The position numbers and the translations under genes are program-made. The notes beneath the pieces are model-generated. The model was not told where the DNA came from and ran no database searches. It saw only the letters and a list, made by a program, of their open reading frames with translations. A stretch of 64,000 bases of DNA from Sclerotiophoma versabilis (lineage: Eukaryota; Ascomycota; Dothideomycetes; Pleosporales; Didymellaceae), in the NCBI GenBank assembly GCA_012274445.1, contig JAAROD010000015.1, positions 1,488,001-1,552,000 of the forward strand. Direction: 5' to 3'. This document shows, piece after piece, positions 37,387-48,900 of the stretch. Position 1 is the first letter of the stretch. Every line of letters begins with the position of its first letter.

Positions 37387-38872
37387 ATGGAGAAAGACTA
37401 TAAGCTTCTTGGGGTCGATGAGTTACCTATCAGGCAGCCAGACAGTGCCCCTCCTTGTCGATCGAAACGGTCGAATCGCGCAATCGTTGCTGTACTGCTC
37501 TTCTTCGTTGCTACTTTCTGGTTCACTACCGTCGGACCAGCCTTCACGATTGGGAGATATGGCTGCAGACACAAGCTCACCGTTGAACAAAGAGCCGCAA
37601 GGATCTTAAAGGGACATCCGCTCATTGGTCAGCATTGTCGCACACTGCCCTGCCATTCAGTACACTGATACTACCAAGACGGCCACAACGACTTGATGAT
37701 CTTCATACGTGGGAAATACCAAAACCACATCTACGGCAACGAATTTCAAGAAAAGTTCGAGAACGGAGGTCTTGCACAACACGTAGACATCCCTCGTCTG
37801 GAGAAGGGCTTGCAAGGCGGTGCTTTTTGGAGTGCTTTCTACGTTTGTCCTACCGGAGAGAACACTACAGACTTCTCGGATGAGAGATACTCGGGCAGTA
37901 AGTCAGCTTAATCCTGTCACTGTAGACGATCTACTAAGTTCCATAGTCGTCAAGGCTACGCTTGATCAGCTTGACCTGTACAAGCGTCTCGGAGACAGCT
38001 ACCCTAAGTACTTCACCCCATCATCAAACAGCCAGGATGCAAACAAGGCCTTCGAAAAAGGGCATCTTATCTCGCCTGCAGCCATCGAAGGTTTGCACCA
38101 GATTGGTAACTCGGCATCCAACCTGCGCCTCTATCATCAACTTGGCGTTCGTTATGCAACCCTGACTTGGAATTGCCACAACAAATACGCAGATGCTGCC
38201 TTGGAAACAAAGTACAATTATGACGCCCGGATTGCAACTCCATACTGGAAAGGTCTGAGCCCTGCAGGTCGAGACCTTGTCAAGGAGATGAACCGCCTCG
38301 GCATGCTCGTCGACCTTGCTCACGTCAGTACGGACACCATGAGAGATGTGCTTGTCGGCAAGGGCGATGGAGACTGGAACGGCAGTCTGGCTCCACCAAT
38401 CTTCAGTCACAGCTCAGCCTACGCTATTTGCCCACATCCCCGTAATGTACCAGACGACATCCTCCACCTTGTCAAGAAGCGCAACTCGGTTGTTATGGTG
38501 AACTTCAACCCCGACTTCATCTCTTGCGTACCGGGCAATTCGTCTTCTGGTCTTCCTGAGACCGTGTCTGGCAACGTCACGTTGAATCAGGTTGTTCGTC
38601 ATATCAAGCATATCGGCGAGCTCGTTGGGTATGATCATGTCGGAATCGGTACAGACTATGATGGCATCGAATCGACGCCTGCTGGCCTGGAGGACGTCTC
38701 CAAGTTTCCAGACTTAATCGCTGAGCTTTTGCGTCAAGGTGTCAGTGACAAGGATGCGGCAAAGATTGCTGGGGGTAACGTCTTGCGAGTCTGGAAGGAG
38801 GCAGATGCTGTCGCGAAGAAGCTGCAGAAGCACATGGAGCCGTTGGAGGATGACATCCAAAACCCGTGGTGA
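37387..38872 (+). CDS. Membrane-anchored dipeptidase, peptidase family M19
   Basis: This is a zinc dipeptidase of the renal dipeptidase family, which cleaves dipeptides (and Cys-Gly in mammals). Three exons (37387-37627, 37679-37897, 37947-38872) give 461 aa. One N-terminal membrane segment (AIVAVLLFFVATFWFTTVGPAF) after a basic stretch predicts a type II anchor with the catalytic domain outside. Zinc ligands in order: H83 and D85 in DGHNDLM, Glu in AAIEGLHQIGN, His in VDLAHVS and His in FSHSSAYA. The substrate-side Asp lies in GIGTDYDG. The second intron removes the only frame conflict and has a CTAAG branch site. Several NxS/T sites fit an extracellular or vacuolar lumenal domain. The C-terminus (EPLEDDIQNPW) shows no GPI signal. 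Confidence 0.92.
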
Positions 38873-39248
38873 GCTTGCTCGCATAGCATGTGCCACAACA
38901 GATGCTTTGGATATCACAATTTTTGGATGTGGCTGAGTACGCAAGGCTGCAGATGGGCTCCACATCACACCACCGCCGTCAGCCCAGGTCTTGGCATGTC
39001 GTACCTTACTACAATAAACACCTGCTTGTGCTTAGGTAATCTCACCGAGACGTAGAATATATAGATCCAAATGCCCGGCGATTGAAAGGATTTATTCCCA
39101 TTGCAGCGACCCCGCTTACCAACACATACTAAGCTGACGACCGCGATCTCCGCATTCAGACAGCTACTTTCACGTGCGAAAGAGCCATCCTCCCAAGATC
39201 ACCACCAAATTCATTCAACAACAATAATATATACAACAGGCATCACTT
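38873..39248. other. Spacer between dipeptidase and LDH genes
   Basis: About 375 bp lie between tandem plus-strand genes. It is A/C-rich just before the LDH start (ATCACCACCAAATTCATTCA-like sequence and ACAACAATAATATATACAAC), typical of a fungal 5' UTR. No gene is seen. Confidence 0.4.
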
Positions 39249-40354
39249 ATGGCTGGACCAAAACTCAAGACCAGCATTGCAATTGTTGGCTGTGGTGATG
39301 TAGGCGCAACACTCGCCTACACACTCATCCTCCAGCCAATCTGCAGCGAAGTGATCCTAGTCGACCCCAAGAAAGAGTTGTTGGAGGCGCAAGTACGAGA
39401 CCTAGGCGATGCCACATATCGCGGAGGCAGTGGCGTAAAAGTACGTGCCGGCACCCACAAAGACGCAGGACAAGCCGACATCGTCGTCATAACAGCGGGC
39501 GCGAAGCAGAAGACAGGTACACCTCAGCTCGGCAGCCAAAGGGCTGCGCATGAATGCTGACAGCGTACAGGTGAATCGCGCCTTTCCCTGCTATCCCGGA
39601 ATCTGCACATCCTGTCCTCCATCTTTGGCGCAATGGCCCCTATTAGCCCGCACACAATCCTCCTTCTCGTTGCAAATCCCGTCGATATCCTGACCTACTT
39701 TGCGCGCAAACTCTCCGGACTCCCGGAATCGCAGGTCCTGGGTACGGGGACGTCGCTTGATTCTGCACGCTTGCGTGGCATTCTTGCGCAGAAGACTGAA
39801 GTTGCGCCGAACAGCATCGATGCGTATGTGCTGGGTGAACACGGTGATAGCCAGTTCATCGCGTGGAGCAGTGCAAGTGTGGGGACTGCGCCTCTCAAGC
39901 TCGTTCTGGGAGACAAGTTGAACGACGAATTTAAGGCTGAGATTGCGAGTCACACCAGGGGAGCTGCTGGGAGCATCATCGCTGCAAAGGTGCGCTTCAC
40001 GTCTGTTTGTTTAGAACGTTGTCAAAACGATATGGTACTGACGATAGGCAGGGCTGCACGGCGTACGGCATCGGCAACATAGCCGCATCCATCTGCAAGT
40101 ATATCCTCTTTGACTCGCGTTCTGTGCGTCCTCTGTCTTTCTACCAGCCCGAGCTAGGCTGTTGCTTGTCGATGCCGGCTGTTGTGGGTAGGAAGGGAAT
40201 CGTCAAGCCAATGCCCATCGAGCTCGACGAGCATGAGCAGGCCGAGCTTAGAAAATGTGCGCATGGGCTGAGAGGCGTCATTGATGGTGCAGAGAAAGAG
40301 CTTGCCGCTGATGAAGAACTGATGAGAGCTTTGGAAGAAGACAAAGGTGCTTGA
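39249..40354 (+). CDS. L-lactate dehydrogenase (NAD)
   Basis: This enzyme interconverts pyruvate and L-lactate. Three exons (39249-39516, 39571-39989, 40052-40354) give 329 aa. The Rossmann motif is IVGCGDVGATLAY and the NAD ribose acid lies in VILVD. The specificity loop reads AGAKQKTGESRL, where Gln (not Arg) argues for lactate over malate; R93 is the mobile-loop Arg. RNLHIL, ANPVDIL, GTGTSLDSARLR (D153, R156) and catalytic H180 in LGEHGDSQ follow. The C-terminus ends in an acidic helix. There is no targeting peptide, so it is probably cytosolic. LDH of this type is patchy in fungi. The gene converges on a serine/threonine dehydratase gene 205 bp away. Confidence 0.94.
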
Positions 40355-40559
40355 ACGGACCAACGAATATATGTCATGAGCGTTCCTTCGGCTTTCCACT
40401 AGTACGAACGCATTCAGAGATTTCTGGAATGCAACATGGCCCAGCAGTTTAAGGGAGTTCGAATCAATGCTTCATTGGAACCAAAATGCGAGATTATGTT
40501 CAATCGCTACCCAAAACGCCAACAAGATGATGAAGAAAAGTTATGCCGTGTACGACCGC

Positions 40560-41925
40560 TTATGAAACCCTCACAGCCAGGCTCCCAACCTCAATACCCT
40601 CAATAACAGGCATAGCTAGTTCACTCGGCACTGTCGGCGCAATCTTTGGACTTGCTTCGGCACTCGTATACGCCGAGTCCTTCCTCTCAAGCTCAAGTTC
40701 CTTATCAACAATGTGCTGATACTCCATTCTCCAGTCGCACAGCATGCCGCTGGTAACATTGCTGCCGCCGCAGAGGACAATGACGACCTTATCGTCTTTC
40801 TTCACGGGGCGGCCTAGGGCTTTTTCAAGGCGCCCGTCGTAGCACAGCGCGACGTTGACGCCGCACGCTAGCTCGACCATCATGCGCTCGTCGTCGGCGA
40901 GCCGCCAGCACCCCATGGCCGCTACCCCGTCGGGAAGAACAACAGACCGCACGTTGCCGCGCCGCGAGTACTCGTACGTCCTGTCCGTGACACGTGCGCA
41001 GCCCAGACTCGTCGCCTTGGAGGTGATCTTCGGGAGCGTGATGACTTCGTTGGCGGACATACTTGCGGCCAGGGATTCTGCACCCGCCGTCTCGACAGCT
41101 AGAATGGTGGGTGTGGTCATATTGATTGAGTCCATTGCCTGGCAGATGCCATTGATGAGACCGCCGCCGCCGACACTGCAGATAATGACATCGGGAGCGT
41201 CACCGCCAGGCATCTGGGATGCGATTTCGTGCATGACAGTGCTGTTACCAGTCCAGATGTCAGGGTGGTCGAATGGTGGACAGTAGATGGTTGCTCCTTC
41301 GTACTAGACACGCTGTTAGCGAGGAGAAGTGCGTGGTGCTGAGGGCGGTAGACGTACGTAAGGCATGACATGATCACGGAGGTATGTGTCGGCGTCCCGC
41401 CATGCGGCACCATGAGAGATCACGTCGTAGGCGCCTGCTGCGCGAAGTTTGGTAACCATCAGGGGGGACGTTGCTGTAGGGACGACAACAGTGCATTCCA
41501 GGTTCAGGGCTCGCGCGGAGTGGACGGCAGCAAGACCAGCGTTACCGCCACTGGAGGCGAAGATGTGAGGTTGAGAGCCAGCGGGGAGCTCTTCGAGACG
41601 GCGGAGGATGTAGTTGCCGATTCCTCTATTGAATGATTAGCAAGGATGTTGGCAACAACGATAACGAGGATGAAGCTTACCGTGATTTGAACGATCCGGA
41701 AGGCTGTAGGTTTTCCAGCTTGAGGAAGATTCTGCTTCTACGATTTAGAACTCTCTTTACATAACAAGAAAGACGAACATCACTGGGGCATCATGGTGAG
41801 GTAGGGATAGACGAAGTGTGACCGTACCATCCCGCTGCTTCAGAGAGTGCATAAGATTCTCTCAAGGGTGTCTCAACCCATGGGTTCGACTGCTTTTCGG
41901 AGGGGAAGCTGTTCTTGACAGCCAT
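40560..41925 (-). CDS. PLP-dependent L-serine/threonine dehydratase
   Basis: This fold-type II PLP enzyme deaminates serine to pyruvate or threonine to 2-oxobutyrate. Four exons (41925-41828, 41734-41681, 41625-41358, 41303-40560) give 387 aa. The PLP Lys is K49 in LENLQPSGSFKSRG, formed across splices. The Asn block is FASSGGNAGLAAVHSA, the phosphate-binding loop is SVGGGGLINGI, and there is VLCGGSNVTSG near the C-terminus. Exon 2 needs the acceptor GAAG before CAGAATC, because the two nearby AGs create a stop. No ACT regulatory domain is present, so this is a catabolic (CHA1/SDS-like) rather than a biosynthetic threonine deaminase. Serine racemase is an alternative but normally shows a different active-site spacing. 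It converges with LDH. Confidence 0.9.
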
Positions 41926-42103
41926 GTTGGAAGTGTGGTTGAGTTGAAGAAAAGACATGTTGGAGATAACGAAACTGGCGAAGAAATAGTATTATGGCCG
42001 AGGAAGACTTGATAAGACAGGACACCTGTGAGTCGAGCTGATAACAACTTCTGGCACCATAAATATAGACATAGGGTCCAACCAGTTCAAAGCGCAATGC
42101 TTA

Positions 42104-42628
42104 TCAGCTCCGCACAATTCCGGGGTCCTGAAGTTTTCCGTCGGGGATAGTTAGGATGAACACCGCAATGGTTTTGTCGATTACCCTATAACTTCCAGAA
42201 ATTACCCTATAGATTCTCGATAAGGCATGAGCCGCTAAGGTACGACCGAGAATGACACCAAAAGGAACCCCATGATTCGGGAACACTACTGGTGGATTCT
42301 GTTCCCTAAAGCGGCTATTAACGGCGAAGCTAAATCGGAACATGCTGCCAGGGCACAACAACCGCTTAACACATCGTGCCCTATCAATGCACCGCGTTTG
42401 CATCAGCGCTTGAATGTAAGGAGAAGGTTGGTCCAGTTGTTCGAGCAAAGTCGGAGCGGTCAACAAAAATCTGGGGTATCGTCGATAAGTTGCGGGGTTT
42501 TGCGTCATGAGGACCGCAATGGCGAGCATCGGTCGCAGCAGCACGTTCACATTTCCATCGTGATCCAGACGGCTAGGAGAGATAACACTGCAATCGTCGC
42601 AGGCAGGAGGCCCTGAAGGCTTTGTCAT
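42104..42628 (-). CDS. Orphan ORF downstream of RAM2, doubtful
   Basis: This ATG-initiated intronless frame of 174 codons (MTKPSGPPACDDCS...) has an open frame continuing upstream to about 42811. It includes LLRPMLAIAVLMTQNP and YRRYPRFLLTAPTLLEQLDQ, which looks more like protein than chance, then a weaker tail. It contains a short direct repeat (ATTACCCTATA twice, about 42182-42213). I do not recognise a family. It could be a decayed or lineage-specific gene. Confidence 0.25.
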   Translation of the reverse strand: MTKPSGPPACDDCSVISPSRLDHDGNVNVLLRPMLAIAVLMTQNPATYRRYPRFLLTAPTLLEQLDQPSPYIQALMQTRCIDRARCVKRLLCPGSMFRFSFAVNSRFREQNPPVVFPNHGVPFGVILGRTLAAHALSRIYRVISGSYRVIDKTIAVFILTIPDGKLQDPGIVRS

Positions 42629-42807
42629 GCATCCGTGTTGCAGATTATGCGGAGCCGCACGTGTTTGTGTCAACTCTGTATCCAAAACCCCAACGGACAA
42701 TTGGGTGCAGCAACGGCATCTTATTGCATGGCGTCCCGCGGTATCATTGCCTCTCCCGCGGGAACATCTGCGTGCGACGGTCTCGCTTTCGATTGCTGAT
42801 GCAAGAC

Positions 42808-43858
42808 TCAAGCTGCGACTTCGGACTGGCTCAGCAGACCTTTCCTGTAGTTCCAGTACTTGGCCCTGATAGGATCATATCTGGTCGCCAACAGATCTAA
42901 AGCCTTCTCTGCTGACTCCTTGTTGTTCTCTTCTTCCGCATAGATGTCAGCTAACAAGTCAAGCGCATGACTAGAATAGACATTATCCGGTGACTCGACA
43001 TCCGCAAACTCAGTTACAAAACTCTTCACGGTTGACTTTGGCAACTGAGCGGCACGGAGAAGACCCGTCAGATAGTTCCATGGGCTCTGGTTCTGAGGTG
43101 CCTTACGAATGGCTTCTTTGGTGTATCTGGACGTTTGTTAATACAGGCTGCTGTAAGGATGCGAACAACATACTCAATCTCACGCTGAGTGATCTCTTCA
43201 CTCGGTGCGTTGCCATCACGACCACCAACGACTAGATAGTAGCGGTGGTTCCACGCCGAATTGTTCCTGACATCCGACTCAATCATACTCTCGGTCCACT
43301 GGAGTTCCTCCTGCTTGTCGAACAGGTCGAAGCGCTTGACCAGCCACTGCCTGTAGCTCCACACGTGGTAGTTCTTTTCATCCTTCTCAAGCATCTGGGC
43401 GACGAATTGCGCCTCCCCTTCCGGCGAGCCGAGAGCGTCGATGATGGTCTGGCGATGGTGCCATATCTGGTAGTTCTTGAGGTGCTTGAGCGCGGTTGGA
43501 TTGAGCCATTTGATCTCGTCTTGCAGAGGTTTGCCGAGCTGCGATATCGTCTTTGCGCGGTACAGCCTGTACATTGTCAGTGCATGCTCATGAGCTTCGT
43601 GGGGGCTGCTTTGTCTGCAGGCGCAACTCACCAGACCGTGTAATGCGCCGGGTTCATGTTGATGATGTGTCCTGTGAGTCCCAGCACTCGTTCACTGAAC
43701 TCGTTGTTTGCCATGACCGCGCGCAAGTAACCCATTGCTTCACTGTACTCCTCCGTATATGCAATGGATGCAAGCGGGTGCATTCCGCCGTCATCCTGCG
43801 GGAGCGGCTCGACGTCTTTCCATGCCTCGTCGTCGTGGTAGAATTTCGGTGGCGGCAT
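42808..43858 (-). CDS. RAM2: Protein farnesyltransferase/GGTase-I alpha subunit
   Basis: This is the shared alpha subunit of CaaX farnesyltransferase and geranylgeranyltransferase I, which lipidates Ras, Rho and a-factor-like substrates. Three exons (43858-43632, 43566-43174, 43126-42808) join over 65- and 47-nt introns, giving 312 aa. Successive PFTA repeats are visible: NPAHYTVWLYRAKTI, NYQIWHHRQTIIDALG, NYHVWSYRQWLVKRF, NNSAWNHRYYLV and NQSPWNYLTGLLRAA. The N-terminus is Pro/acid-rich (MPPPKFYHDDEAW). Yeast Ram2 is similar in length. The beta subunits (Ram1, Cdc43) are not in this window, but the Rab GGTase beta subunit is, about 12 kb away. The Rab GGTase alpha (Bet4) is the other possible identity, but it has a different N-terminus and usually greater length. 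Confidence 0.92.
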
Positions 43859-44686
43859 CTTTTTCCTTCTCTCGAAACGTTCGGGAGTCTTTTGCGCAGT
43901 CGGAAGCGTATGACGCGTAGAAAGCGGAAGGGCGACAGGAAGATGTTAGCGATGAAGCTGCGAATCAACTGCAGGGACATGGTGGGGTCGCGTGGGAGGG
44001 CCGCTGGTACAAACATCCCTGCTTAGCGGGCACCATTCCTCTTTCAAGTACCTTCACAGGACAATGCTAAGCTGTTTGCGCGAATTGAACCCGTCAAAGC
44101 TGAGTGTGTATTCTTCTTCTTCAGTGGCGTTCTGTGTGCAGCAGGGCAGCCCTTCATCGTGCGGTATAGAAGGTCTTTGCTCTACCGGAGTTGTTGAACC
44201 AACACCAAAGACTGGAGACGGCAACTGAGGTAATATGCAGGCCTAGTACGCGTACAAGCTCGAGATGTAAAGGTAGAGATGGCCTTCAAAGTATATCAGA
44301 GATACCGAGCCTGATGCCTGGATCGAACTCACTACTATGACGATGTATGTCCCTCGAACTACAGGCTGCGTACTGACCCAAAGTCTGAACATGGTGCCAG
44401 TTCAATGACTAGAAGGTGGCTTCCGGTAGCCCAACTTGAAAATCGCCCGGCGGTAACACGCTCAGTGGCAGGACATCCCTTTGTCTCTAATTATCTTTCC
44501 TCTCATGACCTGTTAGCCTTAGTATTGTTCCCCATCACACCCTGACAGCCACGACGCCATCAAGCGTGCCCACTCTAAAAGTAACAGCGAGCACTCGATG
44601 ACTATGTATTGCCTCCAGGATCTGGCCAACTAAATGGTTGGCATCTGCATGATGGCAAACTCATATACCAATCCCTCTGTGCCTCC
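43859..44686. other. Intergenic, divergent promoters
   Basis: About 0.8 kb lie between the RAM2 start (minus) and the GNAT-like start (plus). Frames overlapping 43654-44026 are shadows of RAM2 exon 1. I see nothing else. Confidence 0.4.
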
Positions 44687-45583
44687 ATGCTAAAAGTACC
44701 CAACACGATCATGAATTCCCTCGACGCAGCGGATCTTCCCCAGACGAGCTTCCTTCGCGACTCAACCAGGCGGTACCAAGGACTGAGTTACAACTGCACC
44801 TGCGCCCCTGAGATACCCAAGTCTCGACCACTACCACCAAGACGTGACTCCGCTATTGCAACCAGCCTTCGTTTCGCAAGGGCCCTCATACCCAGCAAAC
44901 ATACCACTACCGTCTTGGTCATCTCCCTAGAACCGTTCACCGTATCTGACATCCCCTTCGCCATCTCTGTCCCCTCCTCTCTTCCAGCCGGTCCAGTCGA
45001 GTGTGCAACCACTTCCCTTCTCTCCTCCGCAGAAGCCCGCGAAGCACGACACCACGCATGGACCCTCGCGCCATCGAACCCCTTCGCGCAAATCGTCAAA
45101 GCCGTGTCAAACGAAGTAATAATGGGCGCTGCCGGTTTCTTTATGCACGAAGTAGGTGGTTTGCAATGGATGAGTGCCGAGCGCAAGGCGAGCGCTAAAA
45201 GTATCAAGAAGGGGAATGACGACCGTCTTGCAGATACGAGAGAGGAGTTTTTGAAGGCCGATTATGATATGTGGCGTGTGTAATCTCTCTGTAACCTTGG
45301 TTCAGTTGCATGACTGACAATAATAGATGTCTACCTCCTTACGCTCTCTCGAACCAATCGACACACGTCTACTCGGAGCGACATGGTTCTGTGGGGGCTG
45401 TCCAAGGCCGATGAGGATGGGAAGCGCATCTACGTCCAAGCCAGTCCAACCGAGAAAGCCATGTATGAAAACCTGGGCTTCGAGGTTAAAAGAGCCGTGA
45501 AGTTGCCGACGGAGGGGGGAACAAGGAGAAGAATATCTAAGGTACATGATGCTGAGGCCCGCGAAGACTTGAGAGCCGTCTAG
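44687..45583 (+). CDS. GNAT-family acetyltransferase-like protein, motif A degenerate
   Basis: Two exons (44687-45275, 45327-45583) join at phase 1 over a 51-nt intron, giving 281 aa. GNAT-like blocks: ISLEPFTVSDIPFAI near residue 85, FAQIVKAVSNEVIMGAAGFF, KADYDMW before the splice, then WGLSKADEDGKRIYVQASPT and KAMYENLGFEVKR, which are typical of the fungal GNAT C-terminal half. Between them the acetyl-CoA loop, normally R/Q-x-x-G-x-G/A, reads TNRHTSTRSDMVLW in this frame and lacks the glycines. An adjacent frame reads PIDTRLLGAT, closer to the motif, which hints at compensating indels. The N-terminal 80 residues look unlike a GNAT, so the true start may be later. It may be a decaying gene. 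Confidence 0.6.
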
Positions 45584-45934
45584 AGAAGCTAGATGATATG
45601 CGGACGAGTTCTGAAGCTGTGCAATGTGATGATTGCGATATTGCCGTTGGCAAACCCAATGTAGCAACCTTATATATCCACAACTACGCGACTGTGACCT
45701 CAGGGCAGCCTCTAAAGATCCTCAGTGATGGGTAAATCAGTAGTGATGCAATGTGACAGGATGTACTGTACTTCAAGTAAAAAACATTCAATTATGGTAT
45801 AAACAGGTACGGTTGTGGACATCTTCTGCCATGCAACCTCAAGCCCGTGCAAGACCTTAAGTGTCCTTGCCGACTACATCGCCATATTCGATGACCAGAC
45901 CGCCAGTCGTTCCGAGGTCTGGGAACACTCAAGC

Positions 45935-48900
45935 CTATGAGGATTCCTTGAGTTCGTACTCCTTTGCGTCCTGGAACAAGTCGATGATGCAACTAGCTGA
46001 CCACGACTGGGTGGGGCACGAATCACCGCAGAATTCTCCGTTCTTTTGGGTCAGCTCTGTAAGGCCAGCCCAAGGACTCTCCTGGAGGGCCTTGATGCAG
46101 CCGGCTAGGCGACGAGTGACCTGCTGGTAGCTCTCGACACGCTCTTCAGCTGTTTTGCGACGCTTGAGGTCGAACTTGAGCAATGCGCGGAGGAAGAAAC
46201 CGGTCGGCCAGACCCATTCAGGACCCTGGTGGTAGTTGCGGCCTTTTGAGGTGTGGAAGTCAGTAGAATCCTCGCTGTTGATGTAGTAACCACGGTAGTT
46301 CAGATCGCTCGGGTCGAGTGTCTTCATACCCTGCGGCCCAAGCAAGATGCGATCGGCCATCTGCAGAGCGTACAGAGCGTGCTCAGGATCAAAGAGATCT
46401 GGCGCCACAGTCATTGCGACGGGGAAGTTAGGTCGTAGCTGGTAGTCCTCGTATTCCTTTCCGGATCGGTACAAATCTTTGTAAATTCCACGACGATTGA
46501 TGATGCTAGGGTTGACATCATAGTCGCCATCCTCCTCCGGTGTGCGTGGAACATAGAAAGTACGCTCGAAGTTGGCCTTGATCTTGTCTGCCCACGCCTT
46601 GTAGGTGATGGTGTTCTTGCCATCTGGCAATGTAACGCCCTCGTACCTGAAGTTGCCTTGCTCGTACAAATCTGCACACCAGCGGACAGTGCTGTAGAGC
46701 ATGCCAATCATCTCAACTGGCGCGCCATCACGAGGGGTACCAGGGACACCCTTGCTGCCAGCCTTCTCACTTTCGCCCATCTTGTCCATCCAAGTACCGC
46801 AGTTAAACTGGTTGCCACCAAAGATCAAACCGGTCTCGAAGTCAGTCCAGATCTTGATGTTGAACCCTTCAGACTTCATCTGGCTGTCGATGTTAGGCCC
46901 GGCATCGTACTCGCGGAATTCTATCCCGGAAGCGTGGCGCTGCAGCGCTTCTTGGATGACATCTTCAATGGTGGAAGACACAGAGTAAGCCCGCTTGTCA
47001 TCGTGAGGAAACCAGGTGTCGTCATAAGGCAAGAAACGCCTCTTGGCTTTGGCCTGAAGAAGCTCCAGGCCATCAGGGACAATTTTTGTGTAGTCCTGAA
47101 TGTTCTGAAGGAACCACCATACCGAATCCCGAGAGTTGTACCGGGGAAGCTTACCGCCACTTAGGAGGTTTGGAACCATGCCATGTTTGAGTACACTAGC
47201 AAAAGCTAGAATATGCTCTTTGGCATCATCGTACCGTCCGGTGCCCAAGTACAAACCTCGAGCAGATATCGTAATGTCGCGACCCCAGCAACGGGCCCAG
47301 TCGTATGCGAAGTGAGGAAGGCCGGCCGCCATGCTGGGCACGCTCTTGTCCGGCCAGAGAGAGGCGCTGTTCATGTAACCAGTGACCTGGATGCTGACAA
47401 GCGCGAGACTCTTCAGGAATTGCTGACCATTGCGGACGTTGTCACTCATGAGCTCGATAGCTCGTTCAACCGCAGCGTTGTACGCAGTTTGTACTACCAG
47501 AGCAAAGTATCGAGGGAGCAGGAAGTTGGGTAGCTTGCGGATGGCGTCGCATCTCTCTTTCAACCACTTAGCAGGGCCTCTGATTCTGTGATATCTTCCC
47601 TTCTCTGAAATGCGTTCGAGTCGATTCACGCAGTAGTCGACTGCCCATTGACCCTCTCGGAGGTGGTCGCAAAGTGGATGTCCCAGATTGTTTTCGTTTA
47701 CGATGTCGCGGAGTACACTCCACCAACCCTGTAAACCAGCATAGACAAGATTACCATGTCCTGGTACATTGTACGTTCCGTCCTTATTGTCTGTAGCATC
47801 ACGCTCTTCCGGGTCGCAGCGGTACAGGATGTAGTTCAAATCTGTCAGGTTGACCTCGCCAAAAGCCGCGTGCGCACCGCCAGTGACATACTTGTCGAGG
47901 CCATCGGCGTGTTCGGCACCCGGCACCCATGTTTCGAAGAGTGCAATGCTGCCAGGTGGGAACTTGTCAGGAATGGTGATGGTGGTCGAATCGCTACTTG
48001 ACTCCACGATGACGTCCTTGAGCTCGCGCGTCTGGGCAGGCAGACCACGGAGCGTAGTTTTGTCGCCGATAATCCGAGCTCTAGTCTCAGGACTGTTGTC
48101 GACTTCTAAGCTCCAACTGCCAATGAGCTTCGCTTTGGTTCCTGGCAGCTTGGTCTGACCGAAACCTCCATTGCCGTTGCCGTAACCAGGGAACGCTGTG
48201 TGAGCGATGAGGAAGTAGCCTTTCCGGGTGTGAGGGTTGACACGATGAACGGTAATGTACTCCTGATCGTGGTGAATGTACGTCTCGTCGTACTCCTCTT
48301 TGCCCATTTTGTAGTGGATGCCGTTGATGATTTTTCTGATACCTCCGATGCCGCCTTCACCAGCCTGTGCCTTGATAGGTCCTCCACTTGAGTTGCTTGA
48401 GGAGTAGAGCCTCTTTTCGTGGACAAGTTCGATGAGTTCTGGGTATACTTCATCGTAACCGAAAACACTGCCAGTGGCGCAGGAGCACATAGCAACTAAT
48501 GCGGCCTGGGGGAGAGTATCGCGGGCGTCGCGCTTTTGAGCAGGCGTCTCGTTATCGTGCGTACAATCCATGAAGAGAGCGTGTACAGGGCTACGCTTGA
48601 TCTTCTTGATGATCGTGCGAGGCTTAGATGAATCTGTTGCGCCGGAGTGTTGAGCGTTCAGTACTTCATCCGTGTCAAAGCTGCCAATGGGAACACCGCC
48701 ATGTCGGTGAACGAGCCTGCTCAGCTCCTGGGTACTCCAGGCCTGCATTCCCTCGCGAATCAAGCAGGCAATGCCGAGACGCTCCACAAATTTGAAGTCC
48801 ATCTCTTCGGAGCCAGAGAACAGCTCAGCCACGACGAAGCAGTTGGGATTGACTTGTCGCGCCTGGTCAAGCATGTACTCGGCGAGATGGATAGGCGTAG

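Noticed and set aside
44300..44345. Possible tRNA T-arm (GAGTTCGATCC on the minus strand)
   Set aside because: The stem bases flanking the loop do not pair and no acceptor stem was found.
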